A stretch of DNA of 64,000 bases, from NCBI RefSeq assembly GCF_010092985.1, contig NZ_CP048106.1, forward strand, positions 1,426,001 to 1,490,000, written 5' to 3'. The position numbers and the translations under genes were made by a program. Below are positions 38,361 through 47,641 of the stretch, one piece after another. Under the pieces are notes generated by a model. It ran no database searches. It was not told the origin of the DNA and saw only the letters and a program-made list of their open reading frames with translations. This DNA comes from Pontibacter pudoricolor. GTDB taxonomy: Bacteria > Bacteroidota > Bacteroidia > Cytophagales > Hymenobacteraceae. How positions within the stretch are numbered: the stretch's first letter is position 1; every line of letters begins with the position of its first letter.

Positions 38361-39752
38361 ATGAACCACACCAACCTATTTAATGCAGCTACCTATACGC
38401 AGCGCCGCCAGCAACTAAAACAACAGCTTGGCGAAGGCCTGATCCTGTTACTGGGCAACGAAGAAGCCAGCATGAACTATAAAGACAACTGGTACCCATT
38501 TTACCAGGACAGCACGTTCCGCTATTACTTCGGCATCGATCTTTCCGGCCTTACCGGCGTCATCAATATAGATACAAATGAAGAGATCGTTTTCGGTCCG
38601 GAGCAAAGCATAGACGATGTGATCTGGACGGGACCGCTGCCAAGCCTGGCTTCGCTGGCCGAACAGGTGGGTATAAAAAAAGTGATGCCAACCGGGAAAA
38701 TAGCGGACTATCTAAAGAGCGCTAAAAAACTACACTACCTGCCACCCTACCGCCCGGAGCATGAACTTAAGTTACAAACCTGGACCGGTAAAACTATACT
38801 GGAACCGAGCCTGGATCTGATACAAGCTATAGTTGCACAACGCTCTGTTAAATCTGAAGCGGAGGTAGCGGAAATTGAAAAGGCTGTAACCTATACCTCG
38901 CGCATGCACCGCAACGTGATGCAGTTTGCCCGACAGGGAATGAAAGAGCATGAAGTAGCCGCTGAAGCCGTACGATATGCTGAGTCCACCAACAACCTGC
39001 TTTCGTTTCCGCTTATCTGTACCACGCAGGGGCAGGTGCTGCATAACCATTACCGCGGCAACACCCTGCAGGCCGGCGATATGCTGTTATTTGATGGCGG
39101 CATACAAACCCAGGCTGGCTACGCCGGCGACATGACGCGTACTATTCCGGTTGGCACTAGCTTTACGGAGCGACAGCGCGAACTATACCAGGTAGTGCTG
39201 GATACACACGAAGCCGCCATGGCAGCCCTGAAGCCGGGCATCTTATACAAAGACGTACACCTGCTGGCCTGCCGCAAACTGACAGACGGGCTAAAACAGG
39301 TTGGATTGATGCGTGGGGATACCGACGAGGCCGTGCAGGCTGGTGCGCACACCATGTTCTTCCAGTGCGGTTTGGGCCACATGATGGGCATGGACGTGCA
39401 TGATATGGAAAACCTGGGAGAACAATACGTAGGTTACACCCCGGAACTACGCAAAAGCACCGAATTCGGGCTGAAGTCGCTGCGGTTGGGCCGTGCGCTG
39501 GAGCCAGGCTTTGTGCTGACTGTTGAGCCAGGCATTTACATCATCCCGGAACTGATCGACATGCGACGAAACGATAAAGTGGCCCAGCAATTCATCAACT
39601 TCGATAAGCTGGACAGCTACCGCGATTTTGGCGGCATCCGCACAGAGGACGATCTGCTTATAACAGAAAATGGTAGCCGCATACTGGGGGAACCTCTGCC
39701 TAAAACTATAGCCGAAGTGGAGGCAATGCGGCAGCAGGCTTTACAACTATAA
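38361..39752 (+). CDS. Aminopeptidase P/prolidase-type M24B peptidase
   Basis: 463 residues. Creatinase-like N-terminal domain, then a pita-bread metal domain. Metal ligands are visible in LLFDGG (Asp), AGDMTRT (Asp), GLGHMMGMDVHD (His), TVEPGIY (Glu) and IRTEDD (Glu). No signal peptide, so it is cytosolic. It removes residues in front of Pro or Hyp, or splits Xaa-Pro dipeptides, delivering free hydroxyproline to the neighbouring operon. It begins 26 bases after the AraC gene and is likely co-transcribed with it. Confidence 0.9.
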   Translation: MNHTNLFNAATYTQRRQQLKQQLGEGLILLLGNEEASMNYKDNWYPFYQDSTFRYYFGIDLSGLTGVINIDTNEEIVFGPEQSIDDVIWTGPLPSLASLAEQVGIKKVMPTGKIADYLKSAKKLHYLPPYRPEHELKLQTWTGKTILEPSLDLIQAIVAQRSVKSEAEVAEIEKAVTYTSRMHRNVMQFARQGMKEHEVAAEAVRYAESTNNLLSFPLICTTQGQVLHNHYRGNTLQAGDMLLFDGGIQTQAGYAGDMTRTIPVGTSFTERQRELYQVVLDTHEAAMAALKPGILYKDVHLLACRKLTDGLKQVGLMRGDTDEAVQAGAHTMFFQCGLGHMMGMDVHDMENLGEQYVGYTPELRKSTEFGLKSLRLGRALEPGFVLTVEPGIYIIPELIDMRRNDKVAQQFINFDKLDSYRDFGGIRTEDDLLITENGSRILGEPLPKTIAEVEAMRQQALQL

Positions 39753-39810
39753 ACTATAACCGGAACCTTACAAAACCGTAAGCTAAATTACCTTTATTGA
39801 ACTATAGCCA

Positions 39811-39843
39811 AAGAGCCTTTCTGTGATGTGCAGAAAGGCTCTT
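39811..39843 (+). terminator. Terminator after the M24 peptidase gene
   Basis: Arms AAGAGCCTTTCTG (39811-39823) and CAGAAAGGCTCTT (39831-39843), followed by TTTT. Classic intrinsic terminator. Confidence 0.85.
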
Positions 39844-39949
39844 TTTTGTACTTCTAACTATAGATTCAGGAAACTACTGTTGGCTCAGACTTCATTTCTA
39901 ATGGATGTTCAATCCCTAGCTTACGCAGATACCTAACCCGCAATTTCAT

Positions 39950-40204
39950 CTACTTTGATAATTGTCTTATTATTTCACGTTTCACTTCCCGTTCTACATT
40001 TATCGTATCTGCCGAACCGAATTTTGAAGCCAAAGAATCAATTCCGGTATGTCTTTCCAGTTCTTTATTAGCCGCATTGTGAAGCGAATCCAAAGCCATA
40101 TTAGCCCCTGATTCTACTACATTATAAAGTGTATCCTGTATATCGTTTTCTACCGAACAGGAAGCGGTACATAGCGCAATGGCTACATATAATATCTTCT
40201 TCAT
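39950..40204 (-). CDS. Small lipoprotein of unknown function
   Basis: 84 residues from the ATG at 40204 (MKKILYVAIALCTASC), a good lipoprotein signal with Cys16. An ATG six codons upstream (40222) is possible but would spoil the signal. The mature part is short, charged and helical (ESGANMALDSLHNAANKELE). No family recognised. It stands alone between the M24 terminator and the antiporter gene. Confidence 0.65.
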   Translation of the reverse strand: MKKILYVAIALCTASCSVENDIQDTLYNVVESGANMALDSLHNAANKELERHTGIDSLASKFGSADTINVEREVKREIIRQLSK

Positions 40205-40599
40205 CTTTAGCTGTTTTCGCATTCAAAACCAATATACCACATTCTATTGGTAAGCGCATCTTAACCTTCAATTAATGCCAGAGTCTCCTCAAAATTTGCA
40301 TTCAGGAAGCCGGTGTAAATTTAGCTTTTAAACAGTCAGGGGATCAGCTTATCAAAAGTTCCCAGTTCGTTATCCACTCTTAACAGAACTATAGTAAAAC
40401 CAATATAGCCCTACCCAATGCCCGAATCAGTATGATATGAGTTAAATAAACAAACTTATCTCTCCAACTTTAATATAAATATCAAGTTAATAAGCTTACG
40501 TGTTTCAGATCACGGTTTTTATAAGAACAGATTCCATAATATGTTTTATCTTGTGCATGTTCGATCTGATTTTTTATTTCTGCTATACCTTCACAAACT
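40205..40599. other. Divergent intergenic region upstream of the Ca2+/H+ antiporter gene
   Basis: 395 AT-rich bases with no supported gene. An AACTATAG word lies near 40387. Promoters for both neighbours must be here. Confidence 0.4.
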
Positions 40600-41676
40600 A
40601 TGAAATCTCTGTTACAATGGACTGTTATTATTCCGGTACTTGCCTGGGTACTATTCTTCTCCGGCCTTATCAACGATAGCAGTATCTTTCAGATAGTGGC
40701 GAGCATCCTGCTCATTTTCAGTGTAATGTCGGCAGTCCATCATTCCGAAATAATTGCTGAGAAAGTAGGCGAACCCTACGGTACTATAATCCTGGCTATA
40801 TCTATTACAGTCATAGAAGTTTCTATCATTATTTCGCTTATGATGACGGAAGGACAGGCGGCTGCTTCGCTGGCAAGAGATACCGTATATGCTGCCACCA
40901 TGCTTATACTAAACGGTATAGTTGGCCTTTGCCTGCTGATCGGGAGTGTAAAGCATTATGAACAGGAGTTTTCAAAACCTTCGGTTACCATTGCGTTGGT
41001 GTCGCTGATATCAATTATAGTTTTTACGTTGGTGTTCCCTACTTTCACCGAAAGTGTCGCGGGGTCTTATTATTCAAATCCCCAGCTTATTTTTGCTTCT
41101 ATTGCCTGCCTGGTTATTTACTCCTGCTTTCTTTTTGCACAGACCAGGAAGTACCGCCAATACTTTCTTACCATCGGGAAAGATGAAAACGAAGAAAATG
41201 TGGAGCCTTTGCCCATCAGCAACAGCCTGTTTTATACAAGCATGCTGTTTCTTATAGTTTGTTTAGGAATCGTTGTGTTATTGGCAAAAACACTTTCCCC
41301 TACTATAGAAAGTATTATTACCGGCTATAACCTTCCTAAAACATTGGTCGGAATTGTGATTGCAGCTATCATTCTGTTACCAGAAGGTATTGCTGCTATC
41401 AACGCTGCAAGAAAGAACAGGCTCCAGACAAGTTTAAATTTATCGCTTGGCTCTGCCCTGGCAAGTATAGGGCTTACCATCCCGAGTGTAGCTATAGTTT
41501 GTATCATATATGATTTTAAGATCATCCTAGGGTTAGATATAAAATCTATCATCCTGTTAGGCTTGTCTGTATTTACAGTAATGCTGTCGCTGAATAGTGG
41601 TAAAACAAATGTTGTTTATGGGGTGGTACTCCTGGTCAATCTGTTCGCGTTCATTTTCCTGATGATTTATCCCTGA
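40600..41676 (+). CDS. ChaA-like Ca2+(Na+)/H+ antiporter
   Basis: 358 residues, about 11 membrane helices. The two inverted CaCA repeats are visible: GEPYGTIILAISITVIEV in the first half and LLPEGIAAINAARKNRLQTS followed by LSLGSALASIGLTIP in the second, each with the helix-breaking Gly/Pro and the acidic residue used for ion binding. The family exchanges Ca2+, Na+ or K+ for H+. Monocistronic, closed by a strong terminator. Confidence 0.87.
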   Translation: MKSLLQWTVIIPVLAWVLFFSGLINDSSIFQIVASILLIFSVMSAVHHSEIIAEKVGEPYGTIILAISITVIEVSIIISLMMTEGQAAASLARDTVYAATMLILNGIVGLCLLIGSVKHYEQEFSKPSVTIALVSLISIIVFTLVFPTFTESVAGSYYSNPQLIFASIACLVIYSCFLFAQTRKYRQYFLTIGKDENEENVEPLPISNSLFYTSMLFLIVCLGIVVLLAKTLSPTIESIITGYNLPKTLVGIVIAAIILLPEGIAAINAARKNRLQTSLNLSLGSALASIGLTIPSVAIVCIIYDFKIILGLDIKSIILLGLSVFTVMLSLNSGKTNVVYGVVLLVNLFAFIFLMIYP

Positions 41677-41701
41677 TTTTTTACTGCCGTCGACTATAAC
41701 T

Positions 41702-41737
41702 AAGCAGCCGCTTCAGATTAATCTGAAGCGGCTGCTT
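41702..41737. terminator. Terminator after the antiporter gene
   Basis: Perfect 18-base arms, AAGCAGCCGCTTCAGATT (41702-41719) and its complement (41720-41737), with T-rich ends both ways. Serves the antiporter gene and probably the convergent 41789 gene. Confidence 0.8.
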
Positions 41738-41788
41738 TATGTTTGATAAACTTTGTTCTATACGACGTTTGCTACGTGTTAATAGCAA

Positions 41789-42193
41789 CTATAGCTCAGC
41801 ATTTATCAGTTGATCCAATATGTTCTCTCCAAGCACGATGTCGGCCACTTTAATGCTTCCCCTGCCAATCTGTTTTAAAACACCACTTACCTGCAACACA
41901 GCTATTCTATCTATAGGAGACACCTCCGCTACATAAGAGATCTTCGATTTAACTAACAAATCAACAACAGATTCGTGAATCTCTTTTACAGATGTCGGGT
42001 GCGTAAGCATGTTACGAAAATCTGCCAGCAACGTAAATCCGGGTTTAGCTAATTCAATAATCTTACCCCAGTCACTTAAGTAATTTGGCACTATTTCAGG
42101 CGACTTCCAGTAATTGTTGATTCTCAGATAAATACGATTTTTATTACGGTCGTAATTTAATTCGTAGAATTGGTTGTTCGTTATGGTAATCAT
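41789..42193 (-). CDS. Uncharacterised 134-residue cytosolic protein
   Basis: Not recognised with certainty. Alternating strands and helices (FYELNYDRNKNRIYLRI; KPGFTLLADFRNMLTHP; RIAVLQVSGVLKQIG) resemble the STAS/SpoIIAA-like proteins common in Hymenobacteraceae, but no diagnostic motif is present. No signal peptide or membrane segment. It starts with MITITNN and is AT-rich like its surroundings. Confidence 0.65.
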   Translation of the reverse strand: MITITNNQFYELNYDRNKNRIYLRINNYWKSPEIVPNYLSDWGKIIELAKPGFTLLADFRNMLTHPTSVKEIHESVVDLLVKSKISYVAEVSPIDRIAVLQVSGVLKQIGRGSIKVADIVLGENILDQLINAEL

Positions 42194-42641
42194 GCAGCTA
42201 AGTAGAATTTTACAACGTGTAAAGATACGAATAACCTAAAATGTTTTCCGCATCAGTTTAATAGTACTTTATAAGGTTGAGGAACCTGAACAAGTAGTCC
42301 TATTCATAATAAGAACTGTATACGTAATTCTAAATATTCAGCCATCGTTTAAGTAAGAAGTTAGAAGATTACAAGTCAACCATTATATCATCTATCAAAT
42401 CACGAAAAGCAGCATCATATTCGGCTCGTGGATTACCTCAAAGGCAATTATAAAATCATAATCTGATTGAAGATCCGACACTTCCATTTGCTGGTCTATC
42501 CACTATAAACTTGCCTGCATACTTGTTTACAACATTCAGTATCTTTACCATCTCTTTCGCTACAATATAATAGTGCAGGCGGGGAAAGTAACCTTATGCA
42601 GGGCACCATACTGGTTCTAAACAAACTATAAACATCACACA
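42194..42641. other. Intergenic region with a gene remnant
   Basis: 448 AT-rich bases. The - strand remnant at 42369-42593 is listed separately; otherwise nothing is recognised. Confidence 0.4.
42369..42593 (-). pseudogene. Remnant of a small gene broken by two frameshifts
   Basis: Three short - strand frames join into one plausible protein: YYIVAKEMVKILNVVNKYAG, then QMEVSDLQSDYDFIIAFE, then NPRAEYDAAFRDLIDDIMVD ending at a stop at 42369-42371. The joins fall near 42500 and 42440. Each piece has protein-like composition while the alternative frames hit stops. The family is not recognised; this could still be coincidence. Confidence 0.4.
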
Positions 42642-43121
42642 TTGATCGATCAAACTAAAAACCACCTGAAAGCGATTGCAATTTACCAAATAGTTGGCGG
42701 TATACTGGGTATCGCACTGACAGTCTGGGTACTATTCAGCGGCGAAATGGTGCTGGACCAGGTCGCTTTACGGATGGCTTTATTTGCCGGCGGACTGTAC
42801 GTGTTTTCCATACTCTGCGGGCGAATGCTGTTTCGTAAACCAAGACGCGGACTGGTGCTGTCTATCGTAAATCAGTTGTTACAGGTCATCTACTTTTCTT
42901 TCGGGGCTTACAGTTTCCAGTATGTGGCCGGCCTGCGTGTGGGCGTTGGGGTTGACATGATTGCAGGCTGGATCTTTAAATTCAGGCTGGCGCTTTCTTC
43001 TTTTCATTTCAGCCTGGGCACCGACCTTGGTCAAAAGTTCATAGGCATCAACCTGGTAGCCCTTTTCCTTATTTTCTGGATGGAACGGTTACTGGAGAAG
43101 ACAAAAGATCAGCAACTATAG
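42642..43121 (+). CDS. Uncharacterised small membrane protein
   Basis: 159 residues with four hydrophobic segments (IYQIVGGILGIALTVWVLF; MALFAGGLYVFSILCG; SIVNQLLQVIYFSFGAY; FIGINLVALFLIFWMERLL). Starts at TTG (42642); no ATG is available upstream or in the first helix, and no good ribosome site is seen. Unknown function. A terminator follows. Confidence 0.65.
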   Translation: MIDQTKNHLKAIAIYQIVGGILGIALTVWVLFSGEMVLDQVALRMALFAGGLYVFSILCGRMLFRKPRRGLVLSIVNQLLQVIYFSFGAYSFQYVAGLRVGVGVDMIAGWIFKFRLALSSFHFSLGTDLGQKFIGINLVALFLIFWMERLLEKTKDQQL

Positions 43122-43183
43122 ACTGAAGCTATAGTTATTATGACTGTTGGCAAACTATAGTTGCGCATACATAAAGCACTAAA

Positions 43184-43219
43184 AAGAAGAGCCCCGGTAG
43201 TTTTACCGGGGCTCTTCTT
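43184..43219. terminator. Bidirectional terminator between membrane protein and RND pump genes
   Basis: Sixteen-base arms AAGAAGAGCCCCGGTA (43184-43199) and complement (43204-43219), loop GTTT, T-rich on both outer sides. Placed between converging genes. Confidence 0.88.
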
Positions 43220-43237
43220 TATTACTAAGTAATCAGA

Positions 43238-46200
43238 TTACGGATGCGGATTAACATAAGCCGGATCACCGCCATCGTCTTCATTTGGTCTGTTATCAGC
43301 CTGCGCCCGTAATGCGGCAAGGCCTTTTTTACCGTAGGCTAACCTGGTAATAATAACATAGAGTACCGGAACCACAAATATGGCCAGGAACGTTGCCGCT
43401 AGCATACCACCAATTACAACCCAACCTATCGTCTGGCGTGATACCGCACCCGCACCGGAAGCAGTTGCCAACGGAACTACCCCCAGAATAAAGGCAAGCG
43501 AGGTCATGATAATAGGGCGGAGACGCAGTTTTACAGCTTCTATCGTTGCTTCTATCAGTTCCATACCCCGGTCTACCCGTTCTTTGGCAAACTCAACTAT
43601 AAGGATAGCGTTCTTGGCTGCCAGACCGATCAGTGTGATCATACCAACCTGCGCATAAACGTTGTTATCCAGTTTAGGAAGCAAGGTTAAGGCAAGTATA
43701 GCACCAAACATACCCAGCGGAATCGCAAACAGGATAGAGAATGGCACAGACCAGCTTTCGTAAAGGGCAGCCAGCAAGAGCAGTACCAGTAAAATAGAAA
43801 GCGAGAAGATGTAGACGGTGCTGCTACCAGCTGCCAGCTCTTCGCGGCTAAGGCCTGTAAATTCGTAACCATAACCAGCAGGCAATACCTGGGCTGCCAC
43901 TTCTTCCAGGGCCTGTAAGGCCTGTCCCGAACTATAGCCCGGCGCAGCGCTACCGTTTATATCTACTGACCTGAACAGGTTGTAGTGTGATATTACAGGT
44001 GCGTTTTCAACAACCTTAGTCGTTATCAGTGCACTGAGCGGCACAGATTCGCCCTGGCGGTTCATGACATAAAACTGCTTCAGGCTTTCAATGTCCATTC
44101 TGTAAGCCGTATCAGCCTGGGCCACTACCCTGAAATTTCGTCCGTAGCGCGTAAAGTCGTTTACGTACCGGCTACCCATATACGTCGACATTGTAGCGTA
44201 CACATCGGCAATATTTACCCCAAGGCGCTTTGCTTTTTCACGGTCAACATCTACATGGTAACCCGGCGTTTTAGCCGTAAAGAAACTATAGGCCATGGCA
44301 ATTTCGGGACGCTGGTTGGCTGCTCCCAGGAACTGCCCCATTACCTGCTCCAGTTCTTTTACATCACCGGCTTTTCGTTGCTGCAACACAAAACTGAAAC
44401 CTCCTGAAGCACCCAGACCAGGAATTGCGGGCGGCGCTACCACCAGGATATTCGCTTCTTTAATGCCGGCAAGCTTCTGTTGTAATTCGGCCATTACCCC
44501 CTGTAATTTTTCAGCTTCTTTCTGCCTGTCTTCCCATGGCTGTAACTGCACGAAGAACGTACCGCTATTCGACTTAAAAGAGAAGTTAATGGCGTTCAAT
44601 CCGGCAATGGATGTATAGTTCCGGATGGCCGGAACTGTTGCCATCTGCTCTCCTACCTCGGCAAGAATCGCCGATGTTCTGCTGGTAGAGGCACCTTCCG
44701 GCAACTCTATTGACACGAAAAAGCGGCCTTCATCCTCGGTTGGAATAAAACCTGTAGGCTTAGAGGCAAACAACCCGAAAGTACCCACATAAATACATGC
44801 CAGAAGAATAAGAACCAGCGGCGTAGCTTTAATGCTTTTGCGAACTCCCACCGAATAGGATTCTGTTGTGCGGGCAAACCAGTTATTAAATGTATAGAAG
44901 AACTTGTTTATACCCCTGGAGTTCTTGTTCACGTTCATCGGCTTGAGCATAATGGAGCAAAGTGCCGGTGTTAGTGTAAGCGCCACAAAGGCCGAAATAA
45001 GCACGGAGATAGCTATAGTTATAGCAAACTGCTGATACAGACGGCCAACTATACCCGGAATAAAACCAACCGGAATAAACACGGCAGCCAGGATAAGGGC
45101 AATAGCAATTACCGGCGCTGTAATATCCTTCATGGCTTTGCGGGTCGCCTCTCTGGCCGAGAGTCTTTCGTGGTCTATGTAATGCTGCACTGCCTCCACT
45201 ACCACAATGGCATCATCCACCACAATCCCTATCGAGAGAACAAAACCGAAAAGCGTCAGCGTATTGATGGTAAAGCCGAGCGGGATGAAAAACACGAATG
45301 TACCGATAATAGAAACCGGAATGGCAAGTATCGGAATAAGCGTGGCACGCCAGCTCTGCAGAAACAGGAATACAACTATAATTACAAGTATAAGCGCCTC
45401 TACCAGTGTTTTTACCACTTCGTTGATAGACACCTGCACCACCGAAACGGTCTCGAAAGAAACAATGTAATCCACATCTGCCGGGAAAGATTTTTTCATC
45501 TCATCCAGCGCGGCATAAATGCCTTCGGCGGTATCCAGGGCGTTACTGCCCGGAGCCTGGTAGATAAGCATCATCGTGGCCGGGTTACCGTTTATTTTGG
45601 CTTCGCGGCCATAGTCAAACTTTCCGAATTCTATTCGGGCCACATCGCGCAGGTAGACCACCGAACCGTCAGCCGGGTTGGTTCTGACTATAATGTCGCC
45701 GAACTGCTCCTGCGTCTGTAATCGGCCTGTTACCGTAATCGGGTACTGAAAAGCCTGCGAACTATACTGCGGTGAGTTACCCACTGTACCGGCCGCTACC
45801 TGCATGTTCTGTTCCTGAATGGCTGCCGTAATCTCGCCTGCACCGATATTATACTGCGCCAGTTTATCCGGCTTCAGCCACACGCGCATACTAAAGTCCT
45901 GGCCGATCGAGAAAATATCTCCAACACCTTTTACACGCATTAAAGCGTCTTTCACATAGATGTTGGTATAGTTGTCGAGAAACTGAACATCGTGGGTACG
46001 TTTAGGCGAGTAAATACCGATCACCATCATGATACTCGGGTTTCGCTTGCGCACGGTAACGCCCAGGCGCCTTACTTCTTCCGGTAATGATGGTTGTGCT
46101 ATGCTGGCACGGTTCTGCACATCGAGCGTGGCAATGTCAATGTCAGTACCAATCTCAAACGTTACAGACATGTTCATCTGCCCGGTACCTGTACTGGTTG

Positions 46201-46441
46201 AGGTGATGTAAGCCATGCCCGGCGATCCGTTTATCTGGGTTTCAACGGGCGTAGCTACGGCCTGCTCTACTGTTAATGCATCGGAGCCCGTATAGTTAGC
46301 AGATACTGATACCGAAGGCGGAGAAATGTCCGGGTACTGCGTGACAGGCAAATTCATCATGGCCAGCACACCTACCAGCACGATCACAAGTGAGATCACG
46401 ATAGAGGTGACGGGCCTTCTTATAAATACATCTGAAATCAT
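43238..46441 (-). CDS. AcrB/MexB-type (HAE1) RND multidrug efflux permease
   Basis: 1067 residues, normal length. N-terminus FIRRPVTSIVISLVIVLVG and LPVTQYPDISPPSV are HAE1-specific. The proton relay Asp pair is in GIVVDDAIVVVEAVQ (helix 4). The second half repeats the layout, with GLAAKNAILIVEFAK. It exports drugs or other hydrophobic compounds from the periplasm in exchange for protons, together with the adaptor and TolC encoded upstream in the same - strand operon. The acidic C-terminal tail (NEDDGGDPAYVNPHP) is not diagnostic. Confidence 0.93.
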   Translation of the reverse strand: MISDVFIRRPVTSIVISLVIVLVGVLAMMNLPVTQYPDISPPSVSVSANYTGSDALTVEQAVATPVETQINGSPGMAYITSTSTGTGQMNMSVTFEIGTDIDIATLDVQNRASIAQPSLPEEVRRLGVTVRKRNPSIMMVIGIYSPKRTHDVQFLDNYTNIYVKDALMRVKGVGDIFSIGQDFSMRVWLKPDKLAQYNIGAGEITAAIQEQNMQVAAGTVGNSPQYSSQAFQYPITVTGRLQTQEQFGDIIVRTNPADGSVVYLRDVARIEFGKFDYGREAKINGNPATMMLIYQAPGSNALDTAEGIYAALDEMKKSFPADVDYIVSFETVSVVQVSINEVVKTLVEALILVIIVVFLFLQSWRATLIPILAIPVSIIGTFVFFIPLGFTINTLTLFGFVLSIGIVVDDAIVVVEAVQHYIDHERLSAREATRKAMKDITAPVIAIALILAAVFIPVGFIPGIVGRLYQQFAITIAISVLISAFVALTLTPALCSIMLKPMNVNKNSRGINKFFYTFNNWFARTTESYSVGVRKSIKATPLVLILLACIYVGTFGLFASKPTGFIPTEDEGRFFVSIELPEGASTSRTSAILAEVGEQMATVPAIRNYTSIAGLNAINFSFKSNSGTFFVQLQPWEDRQKEAEKLQGVMAELQQKLAGIKEANILVVAPPAIPGLGASGGFSFVLQQRKAGDVKELEQVMGQFLGAANQRPEIAMAYSFFTAKTPGYHVDVDREKAKRLGVNIADVYATMSTYMGSRYVNDFTRYGRNFRVVAQADTAYRMDIESLKQFYVMNRQGESVPLSALITTKVVENAPVISHYNLFRSVDINGSAAPGYSSGQALQALEEVAAQVLPAGYGYEFTGLSREELAAGSSTVYIFSLSILLVLLLLAALYESWSVPFSILFAIPLGMFGAILALTLLPKLDNNVYAQVGMITLIGLAAKNAILIVEFAKERVDRGMELIEATIEAVKLRLRPIIMTSLAFILGVVPLATASGAGAVSRQTIGWVVIGGMLAATFLAIFVVPVLYVIITRLAYGKKGLAALRAQADNRPNEDDGGDPAYVNPHP

Positions 46442-46479
46442 ATTTCTTCTTAAAATCTCTGCTGGAAATTGATCAGGAA

Positions 46480-47535
46480 TTACTTTTTACCGGTTGCCTG
46501 TGGCTGTGGCTGTTGCGGAACACCTACCTGTACTTTAGCTCCCTGGCGCAATCGCTGAATACCTTCCACTACAATACTCTGGCCTTCTTTCAGTCCTTCG
46601 CGCACCACTACATTTCCGCTCACGCGGCTGCCCAGCTCAACATTTTGCTGCACCACAGAATCGCCCTGCACCAAATAAACAAAGTATTCGCCCAGCTGCT
46701 CTGTAACGGCTTTAGAAGGAATAACCACCTGCTCGCCGATATCCTGGTTCAGTACGGCTAAACTCACCGTCATACCTGGTATCAGTACTTCATCCGGGTT
46801 CGGGAATTCCACCCTTACCGTAGTTGTACCTGACTGGCGACCAATTGCCCTGTCGATAACAAGGAGTTTACCGGTATGCGGATAAATATCGCCGTTATTC
46901 AGGCGTATCGTGAAAAGCGAATCGGGCTGGTTGCCTTGCTTTAAGCTGCTGAAACGGGCAATTTCCTGCTCATTAATAGAAAAATCTACAGCAATAGGAT
47001 CTGATGAAGAGATGGTGTTTAAAAGCGGTTGCCCCGGAGATACCTGTGCTCCTACCCTTACCTGCGAAATACCAATTCTACCGGTAAACGGCGCATTGAT
47101 AACCGAGTAATTCAGGTCGGTGGAAGCGCTGCGAACCTGTGCCTGTGCAGCGGAAAGCTGTGCCCGGGCGGTTTGTACTTCAGTACGGGCATAATCTACC
47201 TGCTGGCGGGCGATGGCATCGCGTTCAGCCAGTCTCTCATAGCGTTCCAGGTCCTTTTCGGCTCTGGCCAGGTTAGCTCTGGCACTTTGCACACTTGCCT
47301 GCGCCGACTGTATGCCAGACTGGTATTTGCTCTGATCTATTTCATATAGTTTCTGACCTTTGGTTACACGCTGCCCGTCCTTTACAAATATGTTCGTGAT
47401 ATAACCCGCTACCTGGGGACGTAATTCCACTTCCTGCAGGGGCACTACAGTTGCCGGGTAGGTATCTATGCCAGTTACACGTTCCTGTTTTACCCGGTAT
47501 GTATTTACGGGAACGGCCATAGCTGCAGGGTTCAT
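46480..47535 (-). CDS. AcrA-like RND periplasmic adaptor (intact part)
   Basis: 351 residues from the first in-frame ATG, with lipoyl halves (VELRPQVAGYITNIFVKDGQ; INAPFTGRIGISQVRVGAQV), an alpha-hairpin rich in Ala/Gln/Arg (~75-150) and a beta-barrel/MP domain (PSKAVTEQLGEYFVYLVQGD). It bridges the RND pump and TolC. As written it lacks any export signal; the missing signal and lipobox are encoded directly upstream in the same frame but are cut off from their ATG by a one-base deletion (see 47536-47624). It lies 38 bases upstream of the pump gene. Confidence 0.85.
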   Translation of the reverse strand: MNPAAMAVPVNTYRVKQERVTGIDTYPATVVPLQEVELRPQVAGYITNIFVKDGQRVTKGQKLYEIDQSKYQSGIQSAQASVQSARANLARAEKDLERYERLAERDAIARQQVDYARTEVQTARAQLSAAQAQVRSASTDLNYSVINAPFTGRIGISQVRVGAQVSPGQPLLNTISSSDPIAVDFSINEQEIARFSSLKQGNQPDSLFTIRLNNGDIYPHTGKLLVIDRAIGRQSGTTTVRVEFPNPDEVLIPGMTVSLAVLNQDIGEQVVIPSKAVTEQLGEYFVYLVQGDSVVQQNVELGSRVSGNVVVREGLKEGQSIVVEGIQRLRQGAKVQVGVPQQPQPQATGKK

Positions 47536-47624
47536 CTGCTGCTGTGCACCTTCGTCGCCACCGCAGGATGCAAGTATAACCGAACTAAGTAGGGCTGCAG
47601 TTAACCGGGAGTATCTATTTTCAT
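47536..47624 (-). pseudogene. Frameshifted lipoprotein leader of the RND adaptor
   Basis: The adaptor frame extends upstream to a textbook lipoprotein signal, RLTAALLSSVILASC followed by GGDEGAQQQ, but without a start codon. The ATG at 47624-47622 is followed by only four A (T4 at 47618-47621 on the + strand) and runs into a stop. With a fifth A it would read MKNRYSRLTAALLSS... in frame with the adaptor. One missing base in this A-run therefore separates the start codon from the gene. Confidence 0.7.
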
Positions 47625-47641
47625 TGTGCTGTTCAGTAATT

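Noticed and set aside
40482-40673. 63-codon - strand frame opposite the antiporter start
   Set aside because: Covers the antiporter's promoter and first codons; no protein features.
47618-47621. Phase-variable switch at the adaptor start
   Set aside because: A run of only four or five A is too short for typical slipped-strand switching; a mutation or read error is more likely.
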